Origin: Streptomyces sp. NA04227
GTDB taxonomy: Bacteria > Actinomycetota > Actinomycetes > Streptomycetales > Streptomycetaceae
NCBI RefSeq assembly: GCF_013364195.1
Contig: NZ_CP054918.1
Span: forward strand, 3,337,001-3,401,000
DNA length: 64,000 nt
Reading direction: 5' to 3'
This document shows positions 39,458 to 48,426 of this stretch, in pieces (the stretch's first letter is position 1; each line of letters begins with the position of its first letter). The position numbers and the translations under genes are program-made. The notes under the pieces are model-generated. The model saw only the letters and a program-made list of their open reading frames with translations. It made no database searches and was not told where the DNA came from.

Positions 39458-41110
39458 ATGTCCAGCACCCACCTCAACCGCCGCGGTCTGCTCGGTGCCG
39501 CGGGCGTCGTCGGCCTGACCCTCGCCGGCGGTGCCTCGCTCACCGGTTGCAAGACCGGCTCCGCCGCCTCGGGAGGCGGAGCCGCGGCCTCGGCCAAGGT
39601 CAAACTGCCCACGTTCGTACCGGCCAAGGTCCCCGCCCCGGACCTGGCGGGCAACGCCAAAGGCCTGGACCCGGCGTACCTGCGCTACCCCAGGAACCTG
39701 ACTCGCGGCGTCGCCGGGAAGCCGGGCGACGGGGAGCCGGTGACCTGTCTGACCGAGACCTTCACCACCGCGGCCCCGGCGATGAACAGGAACACGTACT
39801 GGAAGGAGCTGAACAAGCGTCTCGGCTCCGAGCTGCGGATGACGATCGTCAACGGTCTCGGCTCGGACGATGTCTACCGCGCGAAGTTCAACGCCACCAT
39901 CGCGGGCGGCGACCTCCCCGATCTCATGTGGTTCCCGCCGAACCAGGGCCTGAAGAACGTCCCCGCCCTCCTCGAGGCGAAGTTCCACGACCTCACCTCG
40001 TACCTCTCGGGCGACGCCGTCAAGAAGTACCCGAACCTGGCGAACATCCCCGACTTCGCCTGGCGCACCGCCGTCCTCAACGGCAAGATCTGGGGACTGG
40101 CCGTCCCCTACGGCCGTCACGGACAGGTCTACGTCGCCAACGAGGACTTCTGGAAGCCGGTCGGCGGCGTGGACTTCGCCGACGCGCAGGACTTCTTCGA
40201 CAAGGCGAAGGAACTCCTCGACACCAAGCGGAAGAAATACGTACTGGAGCCGGCGTACGTCAACCACATCGCCCAGTTCGCGATGTGGCACGGGGCACCC
40301 AACAAGTGGCGCACGGACGGCGGGAAGCTCACCCACCTCTTCGAGACCGAGGAGTACTTCGCCGCGATCGAGTTCGCCCTCAAGTGCCAGCAGGCCCAGC
40401 TCTTCTGGCCGGACCCGAACCTGCCCACCACGCTGGAGAAGATGGAGGGCGGCTTCCTCGGACTGCACGTCCAGTCCTTCCCCGGCTTCCTGAACGACAG
40501 CAACATGTACGACTGGCCCGCGAAGGTCGTCGTCCCCTTCGCCGCCGAAAAGGGGATGTCGCCCAGCTACAGCTACGGCTACGGCTCGGTGGGGTTCACC
40601 GCCATCAGCAAGCAGGTGAGCAAGGACCGCATCCCCACACTCCTGAAGGTCATGGACTACCTGAGCGCCCCCTTCGGCACCGAGGAGCGGCTCTTCCTGG
40701 ACAACGGCCTCGAAGGCACCCACCACACCCGTTCCAAGGACGGCGACGTACTCCTGAACCGCAAGGGCAATGCCGAGGTGCTCACCACCCGGCAGGCGAT
40801 CAACTTCTTCGGCAACGCGCCGCAGACGCTCTACCTGCCGGGCAAGTCCGAGGTCACCCGCTCCATCCACGCCACCGAGGTGGAGCTGATGAAGATCGGG
40901 CGCACCGACCCGACCACCGGCTACTTCTCCGACACCTTCGCGAACAAGGGCGCCTCGTCCTCGGACGCCCTCTACACCGCGGTCAAGGACATCGTGGCCG
41001 GCCGCAAGTCGCTGTCCTCGTACAAGAAGGAGGTCCTGCCCACGTGGCGGCGGACCGCGGGCGACGCGATGCGCCGGGAGTACGAGAAGACCATCGCGGG
41101 CAGCAAGTGA
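39458..41110 (+). CDS. Extracellular sugar-binding lipoprotein (LplA-like)
   Basis: This 550-residue solute-binding protein has a twin-arginine signal (NRRGLLGAAGVVGLTLAGG) and lipobox LTGC, so it is exported by Tat and lipid-anchored. Its length and the GGDLPDLMWFPPNQ segment near residue 150 fit the large LplA group, which binds oligosaccharides. The ribosome-binding site GAAGGAGA precedes the ATG. The ligand is unknown; no glycoside hydrolase is in the operon to suggest it. Confidence 0.9.
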   Translation: MSSTHLNRRGLLGAAGVVGLTLAGGASLTGCKTGSAASGGGAAASAKVKLPTFVPAKVPAPDLAGNAKGLDPAYLRYPRNLTRGVAGKPGDGEPVTCLTETFTTAAPAMNRNTYWKELNKRLGSELRMTIVNGLGSDDVYRAKFNATIAGGDLPDLMWFPPNQGLKNVPALLEAKFHDLTSYLSGDAVKKYPNLANIPDFAWRTAVLNGKIWGLAVPYGRHGQVYVANEDFWKPVGGVDFADAQDFFDKAKELLDTKRKKYVLEPAYVNHIAQFAMWHGAPNKWRTDGGKLTHLFETEEYFAAIEFALKCQQAQLFWPDPNLPTTLEKMEGGFLGLHVQSFPGFLNDSNMYDWPAKVVVPFAAEKGMSPSYSYGYGSVGFTAISKQVSKDRIPTLLKVMDYLSAPFGTEERLFLDNGLEGTHHTRSKDGDVLLNRKGNAEVLTTRQAINFFGNAPQTLYLPGKSEVTRSIHATEVELMKIGRTDPTTGYFSDTFANKGASSSDALYTAVKDIVAGRKSLSSYKKEVLPTWRRTAGDAMRREYEKTIAGSK

Positions 41111-41139
41111 CGACCGTTACCGAAGGACAGGATCCGCAC

Positions 41140-42327
41140 GTGGAAGACCTGCGTATCGGAGTCATAGGACTCGGACTGCGGAAGAACCTGGCAACCGCCG
41201 CCCACCGTCCCGGCAGGGGTTCGGTCGTGGCGGCGGTCGCCGACACCGATCCGGCCGTGCGCGCCACGGTACCCGGCGTGTACGAGGGAGCGGTGTCCGT
41301 CGAGGACCACCGGAGGCTGCTCGACGACCCGGGTGTCGACGCGGTGATCGTCGCCACCCCCGACGACACCCACGAAGCCCTGGCCTGCGCGGCCCTCGAG
41401 GCGGGCAAGACCGTCTACGTCGAGAAGCCGCTCGGTATCAGCGTCGAGCAGTGCGACACCATCCTGAGAACCGCCCACCGGACGGGCACCCGGCTCTACG
41501 TCGGCCACAACATGCGGCACATGGGCGTCGTCCGGCTGATGCGGGACCTCGTCGCCCGCGGTGACATCGGCGAGCCGAAGACGGTCTGGGTGCGCCACTT
41601 CGTCTCGTACGGCGGCGACTACTACTTCAAGGACTGGCACGCCGACCGGCGCCGTACCACCGGACTGCTGCTGCAGAAGGCCGCGCACGACATCGACGTG
41701 ATCCACTGGCTGGCCGGCGGCTACACCCGGCGGGTCAACGCCATGGGCGACCTGATGGTCTACGGCGACCTGCCGCGCCGCGCACCGGACACCCCCCGTC
41801 CGGACGGCTGGCTGCGCGAGTTCGACTGGCCACCGGCCAAGCGCCGGGACCTGCACCACATCGTGGACGTGGAGGACGTCTCGGTGATGAACATGCGGCT
41901 GGACAACGGCGTGATCGCCGCGTACCAGCAGTGCCACTTCAGCCCGGACTACTTCCGCAACTACACGGTCATCGGCACCGAGGGCCGCCTGGAGAACTTC
42001 GGCGACCGGCCCGGCGACGAGGTACGGGTCTGGAACACCGGCCCCTCCTCCTACCGCGCGGACGCCGACTTCGTGTACCGGGTGCCCGAGGCGGAGGGCT
42101 CGCACGGCGGGGCCGACGAACGCATCATCGAGGAGTTCTGCCGCTTCGCCCGCGAGGGCGGGCACACGGACACCTCGCCCGTCGCGGCCCGGATGAGCGT
42201 CGCCGCCGGGGCGATGGCGACCCGCTCCCTGCGAGAGGGCGGAACTCCGTACGAAGTGCCCGCTCTGGAAGCCGAGTTGGTGGACTACTTCGCTGCGGGG
42301 CAGCGCAAGGAGGTACCGGGGCGGTAG
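41140..42327 (+). CDS. Gfo/Idh/MocA family oxidoreductase
   Basis: This protein of about 395 residues has a Rossmann fold at the N-terminus (LRIGVIGLGLRKN) and the family motif EKPLGIS near residue 100, with Lys as the catalytic-type residue. A second conserved region follows (KAAHDIDVIHWLAGG, His/Asp pair near residue 190). It probably oxidises or epimerises the imported sugar using NAD(P). GTG 41140 follows AGGACAGGA; a GTG overlapping the lipoprotein stop (41107) is the alternative. It is the last gene of the operon, before the terminator at 42415. Confidence 0.88.
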   Translation: MEDLRIGVIGLGLRKNLATAAHRPGRGSVVAAVADTDPAVRATVPGVYEGAVSVEDHRRLLDDPGVDAVIVATPDDTHEALACAALEAGKTVYVEKPLGISVEQCDTILRTAHRTGTRLYVGHNMRHMGVVRLMRDLVARGDIGEPKTVWVRHFVSYGGDYYFKDWHADRRRTTGLLLQKAAHDIDVIHWLAGGYTRRVNAMGDLMVYGDLPRRAPDTPRPDGWLREFDWPPAKRRDLHHIVDVEDVSVMNMRLDNGVIAAYQQCHFSPDYFRNYTVIGTEGRLENFGDRPGDEVRVWNTGPSSYRADADFVYRVPEAEGSHGGADERIIEEFCRFAREGGHTDTSPVAARMSVAAGAMATRSLREGGTPYEVPALEAELVDYFAAGQRKEVPGR

Positions 42328-42414
42328 CGGAGACCGGCAGGCCCCGCGGCCATCTCCGTGCCGACACCCGCGTGGTGTACGCGCCGCTGACGGGCACCGG
42401 AGCCTGATCATCGA

Positions 42415-42450
42415 GGGTGGGCCGTCGGCTCCGCAGGCGACGGCCCACCC
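42415..42450. terminator. Perfect 13-bp stem terminator of the ABC operon
   Basis: GGGTGGGCCGTCG (42415-42427) pairs with CGACGGCCCACCC (42438-42450) around a 10-base loop. Confidence 0.85.
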
Positions 42451-42641
42451 TTACGGCAGCGGCCGGTCGCCAACCCTCGTACGTCACCGGCCTGTTGACT
42501 CTCCGGAACCCGAGGCCCCCAGCACAACAGCAGAGCAGCACGACACTGCACTGCACAGCAGAACCGCAGTAAAGACCGAACCAGTCATTCGTACCCCAAC
42601 CCCCCACGGCTTGGTCCCCTCCGCAGAAGTCCCCCCAAGGG

Positions 42642-44432
42642 ATGAGTTCGCCGCCAACGACCAAGCCGTACGGCCCGCCGGACCGAATGACGGCCGTGAG
42701 CGAGCAGACACCGGGCCCCCGCCCGGACGACCGAGAGCAGCCGGAGCCCGCCGAGCCCCCGACCCCTGAACCGGCACAGGAACCGACCCCGGAACCGGCA
42801 CCGACCCCTCCCCCGACCCCGGCCAAGAACCAAGCCCCCAGCTCCCCCACCCGGCAGCACCAGCCACCCCCCGCTCACCACCCCCGGCTCCGCTACCCCC
42901 TCGCCGCCCTGTGCGGACTGCTCGCCGCCTTCGCCTCCCTCTGTCTGGCCGAGCTGCTTGCGGGGGCGTTGCGGCCGGAAGCCTCGCCGGTGACGGCAGT
43001 TGGGGGTGCGGTGATCGACCGGACGCCGGCCCCGGTGAAGGACTGGGCGATCCGCAACTTCGGGAGCAACGACAAGGTCGTGCTTCAGCTCGGCATCCTT
43101 GTGCTCCTGGCCCTGTTCGCGCTCGTGCTCGGTCTGGTCTGTCTGCGGGCGCGTCCTCTGGGCGCTGCGGGAGTGCTGCTGTTCGGGGTGCTCGGTGCTG
43201 TTGCCGCGGCGGGCCGTCCCGCCGCCCGTGGCTCCGATGTCTGGCCCTCGGTGGCCGGGGCCTTGGTCGGGGCGCTGGTCCTCTGGCTGCTCTCCGGGAT
43301 GCTGCCCGGCGGCTCCGGGCGCCTGGGGCCCGGGCCGTCGGGCTTCGGTCGCCGTCGTTTGCTGCTCGCGGCCGGAGCCACCGCACTGGTCTCGGCGGGA
43401 TCGGGGCTGGCCGGACGGCAGTTGACCGCCTCCCGGAGGGCGGATGCCGCCGCCTCCCGCGAGGCGATCAGGCTGCCGCGGCCCGCCTCGCCCGCCCGTC
43501 CGCGCCCCTCCGGCTCCGACTTGCGCGTACGCGGCCTGAGCTCGTTCGTCACCCCCAACCGGGACTTCTACCGGGTGGACACGGCGCTGGTCGTCCCCCG
43601 CCTGAACGCCGACACCTGGCGTCTGCGCCTGCACGGCAAGGGCGTTGCCCGCGAGCTCCGCTTCGGCTACGCCGATCTCCTCGAACGCGAGCTGATCGAA
43701 CGGGACATCACCCTGACCTGTGTCTCCAACCAGGTCGGCGGCAAGTACGCGGGCACCGCCCGCTGGCTCGGGGTGTCGCTGGCCGGTCTGCTGCGCGAGG
43801 CGGGTGTCCGTCCGCCCGCGGAAGGCGGACCGGCGGACCAGTTGGTCGCCCGCTCGGTGGACGGCATGACCCTGGGCACCCCCGTCGACACCGTCATGGA
43901 CGGGCGCGACGCGATGCTGGCCGTCGGCATGAACGGCGAAGTGCTGCCGTTCACGCACGGGTTCCCGGTGCGGATGCTCGTCCCCGGCCTGTACGGATAC
44001 GTATCGGCCTGCAAGTGGCTCACGGAGCTGGAGCTCACCACTTTCGACGACTTCGACGCCTACTGGGTACGCCGCGACTGGGCACGCGAGGCTCCGATCA
44101 GGACCCAGTCCCGTATCGACACCCCGCGGCCGTTCTCCTCCCCGCGCGCGGGCGCCGTCGCGGTGGCGGGTGTCGCCTGGGCCCAGCACCGGGGCATCGC
44201 GCGGGTCGAGGTGCGCGTGGACGGCGGCGACTGGCAACCGGCCAGGCTCTCCGCCGAGGTCGGCAAGGACACCTGGCGCCAGTGGGTGTGGGAATGGCAG
44301 GCCGACTCCGGCGACCACACCCTCGAGGTCCGCGCTACGGACGGCACCGGCGCCACCCAGACCTCCGAGCGCCGGGGCACGGTCCCGGACGGCGCGACCG
44401 GCTGGCATTCGGTGGTGGTCAACGTGCCCTGA
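42642..44432 (+). CDS. Membrane-anchored molybdopterin oxidoreductase (sulfite-oxidase family)
   Basis: This protein of about 596 residues has a Pro-rich cytosolic N-terminus (start uncertain; ATG 42687 and GTG 42696 are alternatives), four membrane segments (residues about 85-260), then an RR motif and the catalytic domain. In the latter, TCVSNQVGG holds the Mo-binding Cys near residue 360, GVSLAGLLREAG and GFPVRMLVPGLYGY are typical, and a C-terminal Mo-co dimerisation Ig-like domain follows. Such proteins are extracytoplasmic sulfite-oxidase-like enzymes with an added membrane part. A fasciclin lipoprotein follows 77 bases on. Confidence 0.88.
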   Translation: MSSPPTTKPYGPPDRMTAVSEQTPGPRPDDREQPEPAEPPTPEPAQEPTPEPAPTPPPTPAKNQAPSSPTRQHQPPPAHHPRLRYPLAALCGLLAAFASLCLAELLAGALRPEASPVTAVGGAVIDRTPAPVKDWAIRNFGSNDKVVLQLGILVLLALFALVLGLVCLRARPLGAAGVLLFGVLGAVAAAGRPAARGSDVWPSVAGALVGALVLWLLSGMLPGGSGRLGPGPSGFGRRRLLLAAGATALVSAGSGLAGRQLTASRRADAAASREAIRLPRPASPARPRPSGSDLRVRGLSSFVTPNRDFYRVDTALVVPRLNADTWRLRLHGKGVARELRFGYADLLERELIERDITLTCVSNQVGGKYAGTARWLGVSLAGLLREAGVRPPAEGGPADQLVARSVDGMTLGTPVDTVMDGRDAMLAVGMNGEVLPFTHGFPVRMLVPGLYGYVSACKWLTELELTTFDDFDAYWVRRDWAREAPIRTQSRIDTPRPFSSPRAGAVAVAGVAWAQHRGIARVEVRVDGGDWQPARLSAEVGKDTWRQWVWEWQADSGDHTLEVRATDGTGATQTSERRGTVPDGATGWHSVVVNVP

Positions 44433-44509
44433 CCCCCGCCCGCTCCTCCCTTCCCCCCTCGTTCCCGCCCCCTCCCTCCTCCCCCTATCGACCACTGAAG
44501 GAGATCACC

Positions 44510-45166
44510 ATGCGTACCCACACGATGCGCCGTACCGTCCTGGCCGTCACGGCCGCCGCCGTTCTTCCGCTGGCCCTCACCGCCTGCTCGGACGACGGTG
44601 ACGACAAGAGCGGCGAGGGCGGCAAGAAGCCGGGCTCCTCCTCGGCGGCGCCCTCGCAGGACTCGCCTTCCGAGGGCACCTCGGCGATGTCCGAACCCTT
44701 CGGGCCCGCCTGTCCCTCGGTGCCCAAGGAAGGTGCGGGGTCCTTCGACGGAATGGCGCAGGCCCCGGTCGCCACCGCGGCGTCCAACAACCCGGCGCTG
44801 TCCACCCTGGTCACCGCGGTGAAGAAGGCCGGACTCGTCGACACCCTGAACAACGCCGAGAACATCACCGTCTTCGCCCCCACCAATGACGCCTTCGCCA
44901 AGGTTCCGAAGGCCGACCTGGACAAGCTGCTCGGCGACAAGGCCGCGCTGACGAAGGTGCTCACCTACCACGTGGTGGGACAGCCGCTGAAGCCGCAGCA
45001 GTTGGAGAACGGCTCCTACGACACCCTCGCGAAGGCGAAGCTGACCACGGCGGGTTCCGGCGAGTCCTTCACCGTCAACGACTCCTCCAAGGTGGTCTGC
45101 GGCAACGTCAAGACGGCCAACGCCACCGTCTACATCGTCGACACGGTCCTCATGCCCAAGAGCTGA
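44510..45166 (+). CDS. Fasciclin-domain lipoprotein
   Basis: This 218-residue lipoprotein has a signal with lipobox LTAC, a Ser/Gly/Lys linker (residues about 28-62), then one FAS1 domain. FAS1 H1 and H2 boxes are recognisable as NITVFAPTNDAFAKVP and YHVVGQ, ending VYIVDTVLMP. GAAGGAG precedes the ATG. In actinomycetes FAS1 lipoproteins often accompany sulfite-oxidase-like membrane proteins, and the two are probably an operon. Adhesion or redox-partner scaffolding is the likely role. Confidence 0.9.
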   Translation: MRTHTMRRTVLAVTAAAVLPLALTACSDDGDDKSGEGGKKPGSSSAAPSQDSPSEGTSAMSEPFGPACPSVPKEGAGSFDGMAQAPVATAASNNPALSTLVTAVKKAGLVDTLNNAENITVFAPTNDAFAKVPKADLDKLLGDKAALTKVLTYHVVGQPLKPQQLENGSYDTLAKAKLTTAGSGESFTVNDSSKVVCGNVKTANATVYIVDTVLMPKS

Positions 45167-45167
45167 C

Positions 45168-45255
45168 CCCACGGCGTACGGACACGCCACGGCGTACGGA
45201 CACCCCGCGGCGTACGACCCACGGACCCTGGGCTGGAATCACCGGCCCAGGGTCC
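45168..45255. terminator. Tandem GGCGTACG repeats and bidirectional terminator
   Basis: Three copies of a CACGGCGTACGGACA-like unit (45168-45222) are followed by GGACCCTGGGC (45223-45233) pairing with GCCCAGGGTCC (45245-45255). It lies between convergent genes and can serve both. Confidence 0.7.
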
Positions 45256-45291
45256 GCCCTCGTATTGCTGTGCCGGGGTAGTACGCGCTCA

Positions 45292-45750
45292 CTACCCGCG
45301 CGGTTCCCGCTCCCCCGCTCCCCCACCCGCCCCGAGCCCGCCGGACCCCCCGCCCCCCGGCGTGACGCGGCGATAAGCGGCGTGGGCCTGTCGCAGTCGG
45401 GCCAGGGTGGTACCCAGGAGGGCTGCGGCGAGCAGGCAGGTGAGCCAGAAGGTGTCGCGGTGTCCAGCCCAGGTGAGGGTGCCCGCGGGTGGGATGGCGA
45501 AGCCGTTGAGGAAGAGCCAGCACAGTACGGCGGTGCCGGGGGCCGCGGCGAAGTGGGCGCGCAGGCCCAGGACGGCCGCGAGCAGGGACAGGGCGATCAG
45601 GGCGAGTGAGGCACGGCCCGGGCCCACGAGGGCGTTGAGGGAACCCACCAGCACCAGTGCGCAGCCGGACGCCGCCGCCCACACCAACGAGGTGGCCATG
45701 GGCTCGGGAACCGGCCGGGCCCCGGTTCTGCGCGACACCCACTCGATCAT
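45292..45750 (-). CDS. Hypothetical membrane protein with four membrane segments
   Basis: This 152-residue protein from ATG 45750 (AAGGA eight bases upstream) has hydrophobic segments near residues 20-38, 45-62, 70-90 and 98-115. The C-terminal tail is Gly-rich. It resembles unassigned actinomycete DUF4118-like small membrane proteins without the kinase part; I do not assign a family with confidence. It is divergent from the KhtT-like gene. Confidence 0.7.
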   Translation of the reverse strand: MIEWVSRRTGARPVPEPMATSLVWAAASGCALVLVGSLNALVGPGRASLALIALSLLAAVLGLRAHFAAAPGTAVLCWLFLNGFAIPPAGTLTWAGHRDTFWLTCLLAAALLGTTLARLRQAHAAYRRVTPGGGGSGGLGAGGGAGEREPRG

Positions 45751-45818
45751 GCTCACGTTCCTTCCCGTGCTGCCCGCCCGGAGGCCGGGCTGCGGGCGCT
45801 CGTTAGGGTGTCATTAAA

Positions 45819-45834
45819 ATTTCTCCAAAGAAAT
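45819..45834. promoter_or_regulatory. Palindrome in the antiporter promoter
   Basis: ATTTCT-CCAA-AGAAAT forms a 6-bp palindrome in an AT-rich stretch 26 bases before the KhtT-like start. It may be an operator or a leader hairpin; an exact role is not evident. Confidence 0.4.
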
Positions 45835-45859
45835 AGCGGAATCGGACAGGGAGTGAGAG

Positions 45860-46345
45860 ATGGGCGCTGCGCGTATGGGCCGTACGCCCTTGCCGGGGAT
45901 CGGGGTCCGTTACGACCTGACCACGCGGGAGCAGCGTCGCCTGTCCGTGGTCGCGCACCGGGACGGATCACGGACGTTGAGCGCGTACCGCGAGGACGAT
46001 CCGGACGCCTGTGCGCTGTCCGTGCGGCTGGCCTCGGCGGAGGCGGAGGCACTGATCGACGCGCTGATGCCCGCGCACCACAGCCCGAGTCTGCTGTCCA
46101 CGACCGAGCTGGGACTGGTGGCCGAGCGGGTCGAACTGTCCGCCACCTCGCACTGGAACGGGCGGCTGCTCGGCGAGACCCGGATGCGCAGCGAGACCGG
46201 TGTCTCGATCGTGGCCGTACTGCGTCGCGCCGACGCGATCCCCTCCCCGGAGCCGGACTTCCGGCTGGCGGGCGGCGACACCCTGATCGTGATCGGGACC
46301 CGCGAGGGCGTGGAGGCTGCCGCCGCGATACTCGGGCGGGAGTGA
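45860..46345 (+). CDS. khtT-like: KhtT-like TrkA-C regulatory subunit
   Basis: This 161-residue cytosolic protein has an N-terminal domain (GVRYDLTTREQRRLSVVAHR) and a C-terminal TrkA-C/RCK domain (residues about 75-160; GVSIVAVLRRADAIPSPEPD, GDTLIVIGTREGV). KhtT binds nucleotides such as c-di-AMP in Bacillus and gates the KhtU antiporter. The stop lies six bases before the antiporter start, so the two are one operon. Confidence 0.87.
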   Translation: MGAARMGRTPLPGIGVRYDLTTREQRRLSVVAHRDGSRTLSAYREDDPDACALSVRLASAEAEALIDALMPAHHSPSLLSTTELGLVAERVELSATSHWNGRLLGETRMRSETGVSIVAVLRRADAIPSPEPDFRLAGGDTLIVIGTREGVEAAAAILGRE

Positions 46346-46351
46346 GCGGAC

Positions 46352-47659
46352 ATGCACTCCTCCGCCATTTTCCTGATCGAGTTCGGCGCGATCATCCTCG
46401 GTCTGGGGCTGCTCGGCCGGTTCGCCGGACGTTTTCGGTTCTCGCCGATTCCGCTGTACCTGCTGGCCGGGCTCGCCTTCGGCGAAGGCGGGTTGCTGCC
46501 GCTGGGCGCCAGTGAGGAGTTCGTGGCGATCGGCGCCGAGATCGGCGTGATCCTGCTGCTGCTCATGCTCGGCCTGGAGTACACGGCCAGCGATCTGGTC
46601 TCCAACCTCAAGACCCAGTATCCGGCCGGTCTCGTCGACGCCGCGCTCAACGCCCTGCCCGGAGCGGCCATGGCGCTGCTGCTCGGCTGGGGCCCGGTGG
46701 CGGCGGTCGTTCTCGCCGGTGTCACCTGGATCTCCTCCTCCGGCGTGATCGCGAAGGTGCTCGGCGACCTCGGGCGGCTCGGCAACCGGGAGACCCCGGT
46801 GATCCTGAGCATCCTGGTCCTCGAAGACCTCTCCATGGCGGTCTACCTGCCGATCGTCACTGCGCTGCTCGCCGGAAGCGGTCTGGCGGCGGGGGGTATG
46901 ACCCTGGGCATCGCCCTCGGCGTGGCCGGTCTCGTCCTGCTGCTCGCGGTGCGCTACGGCCGCCACATCTCCCGTTTCGTCTCCAGCGACGACCCGGAGA
47001 AACTGCTGCTCGTGGTGCTCGGCCTGACCCTGCTCGTGGCCGGTCTCGCCCAGCAGCTCCAGGTGTCGGCCGCGGTGGGCGCCTTCCTGGTCGGTATCGC
47101 CCTGTCCGGCGAGGTCGCCGAGGGCGCGCACAACCTGCTCGCGCCGCTGCGGGACCTGTTCGCCGCCGTGTTCTTCGTCTTCTTCGGCCTGCACACGGAC
47201 CCCTCCAGCATTCCCCCGGTACTGGCGCCCGCCCTCGCCCTCGCCATGATCACCGCGCTCACGAAGATCGCCTCCGGCTACTGGGCCGCGAAACGTGCCG
47301 GTGTCTCCGCCAAGGGCCGCTGGCGAGCCGGTGGCACCCTGGTCGCCCGCGGCGAGTTCTCCATCGTCATCGCGGGGCTGGCGGTCACGGCGGGCATCGA
47401 GCCCTCCCTCGGCCCGCTGGCCACGGCGTACGTACTGATCCTGGTGATCGTCGGCCCGCTCACCGCCCGCTTCACCGAGCCCGTCGCGATGGGCCTGGCC
47501 GCCCGGCTGGGCAGGTCCGCCGCCCCTTCCAAAACACCGGCCAAGACATCGGCTGAGGCACCCGCCGAGGCACCGGCGGACGCACTTGCCGAGTCCGGGG
47601 AGTCGCTCCCGCGGCCGCAGGACGTGGCGGAGGATCAGGACACGGTCGGCCGGTCCTGA
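46352..47659 (+). CDS. khtU-like: CPA2 cation:proton antiporter (KhtU-like)
   Basis: This 435-residue protein has about 12 membrane segments. Conserved features include the unwound-helix region after ILVLEDLSMAVYL (Asp-bearing antiporter site), the GAFLVGIALSGE segment and the late RGEFSIVIAG. K+/H+ exchange under KhtT control is the expected function, in pH or osmotic balance. The C-terminus has an Ala/Pro/Glu-rich repeat tail of about 40 residues. Confidence 0.9.
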   Translation: MHSSAIFLIEFGAIILGLGLLGRFAGRFRFSPIPLYLLAGLAFGEGGLLPLGASEEFVAIGAEIGVILLLLMLGLEYTASDLVSNLKTQYPAGLVDAALNALPGAAMALLLGWGPVAAVVLAGVTWISSSGVIAKVLGDLGRLGNRETPVILSILVLEDLSMAVYLPIVTALLAGSGLAAGGMTLGIALGVAGLVLLLAVRYGRHISRFVSSDDPEKLLLVVLGLTLLVAGLAQQLQVSAAVGAFLVGIALSGEVAEGAHNLLAPLRDLFAAVFFVFFGLHTDPSSIPPVLAPALALAMITALTKIASGYWAAKRAGVSAKGRWRAGGTLVARGEFSIVIAGLAVTAGIEPSLGPLATAYVLILVIVGPLTARFTEPVAMGLAARLGRSAAPSKTPAKTSAEAPAEAPADALAESGESLPRPQDVAEDQDTVGRS

Positions 47660-47933
47660 CCGCTGGGCCGTACCGCAAAGCCGCTCGCAGTCGGCGCCGA
47701 CGCCCCCGCCTTCATCCTCAAGTCCGTCGCCGACCGCGACCTTTTGTGCCCACGCCGCGTCCTCTACGTAGGGGCCCACCGCCACCGGCAGTCCGGTGAC
47801 CGGTTCGATCCCCCAGGGCGGCGGCGTTCGAGGGGCACTTCGACGTCATGCGAAGAAGTTCGCAGGCCGCTCGGTACGATCACATTTCCGGCTCCAGTGG
47901 AGGAGCCCGGTGAACGGGGGCAGGTGAACAAAG

Positions 47934-48368
47934 GTGTCGGTGTTGCTGGCGCTGGGCGTGACAGTGCTCGGACTCGTCGGGTTCGGTGCCTCCTGGGACG
48001 CGTACGACACGAGCCGCAAGCTGCGCAAGCGCGGCGTGCGCACCCACGCGACGTGCGTCGAGACGTCGCGGCGGCATGACAAAACGATGCTGCTCCTTGA
48101 GTACGTGGTCGCCGAGGACGGCTCCACGCGTACCCACAGCTTCGGACCGTTCTCCGATCCGCCGCTCCAGGTGGGCGACCGGACCACGCTCGTCTACGAC
48201 GCCAAGTCCCCGGACCTGGTCGCGCCGGTCGCGCCGTCCGAGAACGTCCTGTCGCCCAAGGGCCTGGGCTCGGCGATGGCCGCCTCCGCGTTGGCGTTCC
48301 TGTGCGCGGCGAGCTGGCTGACCTGGTTCTTCGTCACGTCCTGGCCGAACGGGGCGCACAAGGGCTGA
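47934..48368 (+). CDS. DUF3592 domain membrane protein
   Basis: This 144-residue protein has membrane segments at both ends (residues about 3-20 and 112-134) around a beta-rich extracytoplasmic domain (THATCVETSRRHDKTMLLLE, DRTTLVYDAKSPDLV), the DUF3592 layout. Function is unknown. It is convergent with the sigma-factor gene. Confidence 0.78.
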   Translation: MSVLLALGVTVLGLVGFGASWDAYDTSRKLRKRGVRTHATCVETSRRHDKTMLLLEYVVAEDGSTRTHSFGPFSDPPLQVGDRTTLVYDAKSPDLVAPVAPSENVLSPKGLGSAMAASALAFLCAASWLTWFFVTSWPNGAHKG

Positions 48369-48426
48369 AGATCCGCAGATCCGCGGCGGGCTCCGGGCGG
48401 CCGCCCCGCCCGCGCCGCGTGCGCGG

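Noticed and set aside
39298..41139. Upstream extension of the Gfo/Idh/MocA frame
   Set aside because: The frame is open for about 600 codons upstream but overlaps the permease and binding-protein genes and is His/Arg/Pro-rich. The real start is near 41140 (or 41107).
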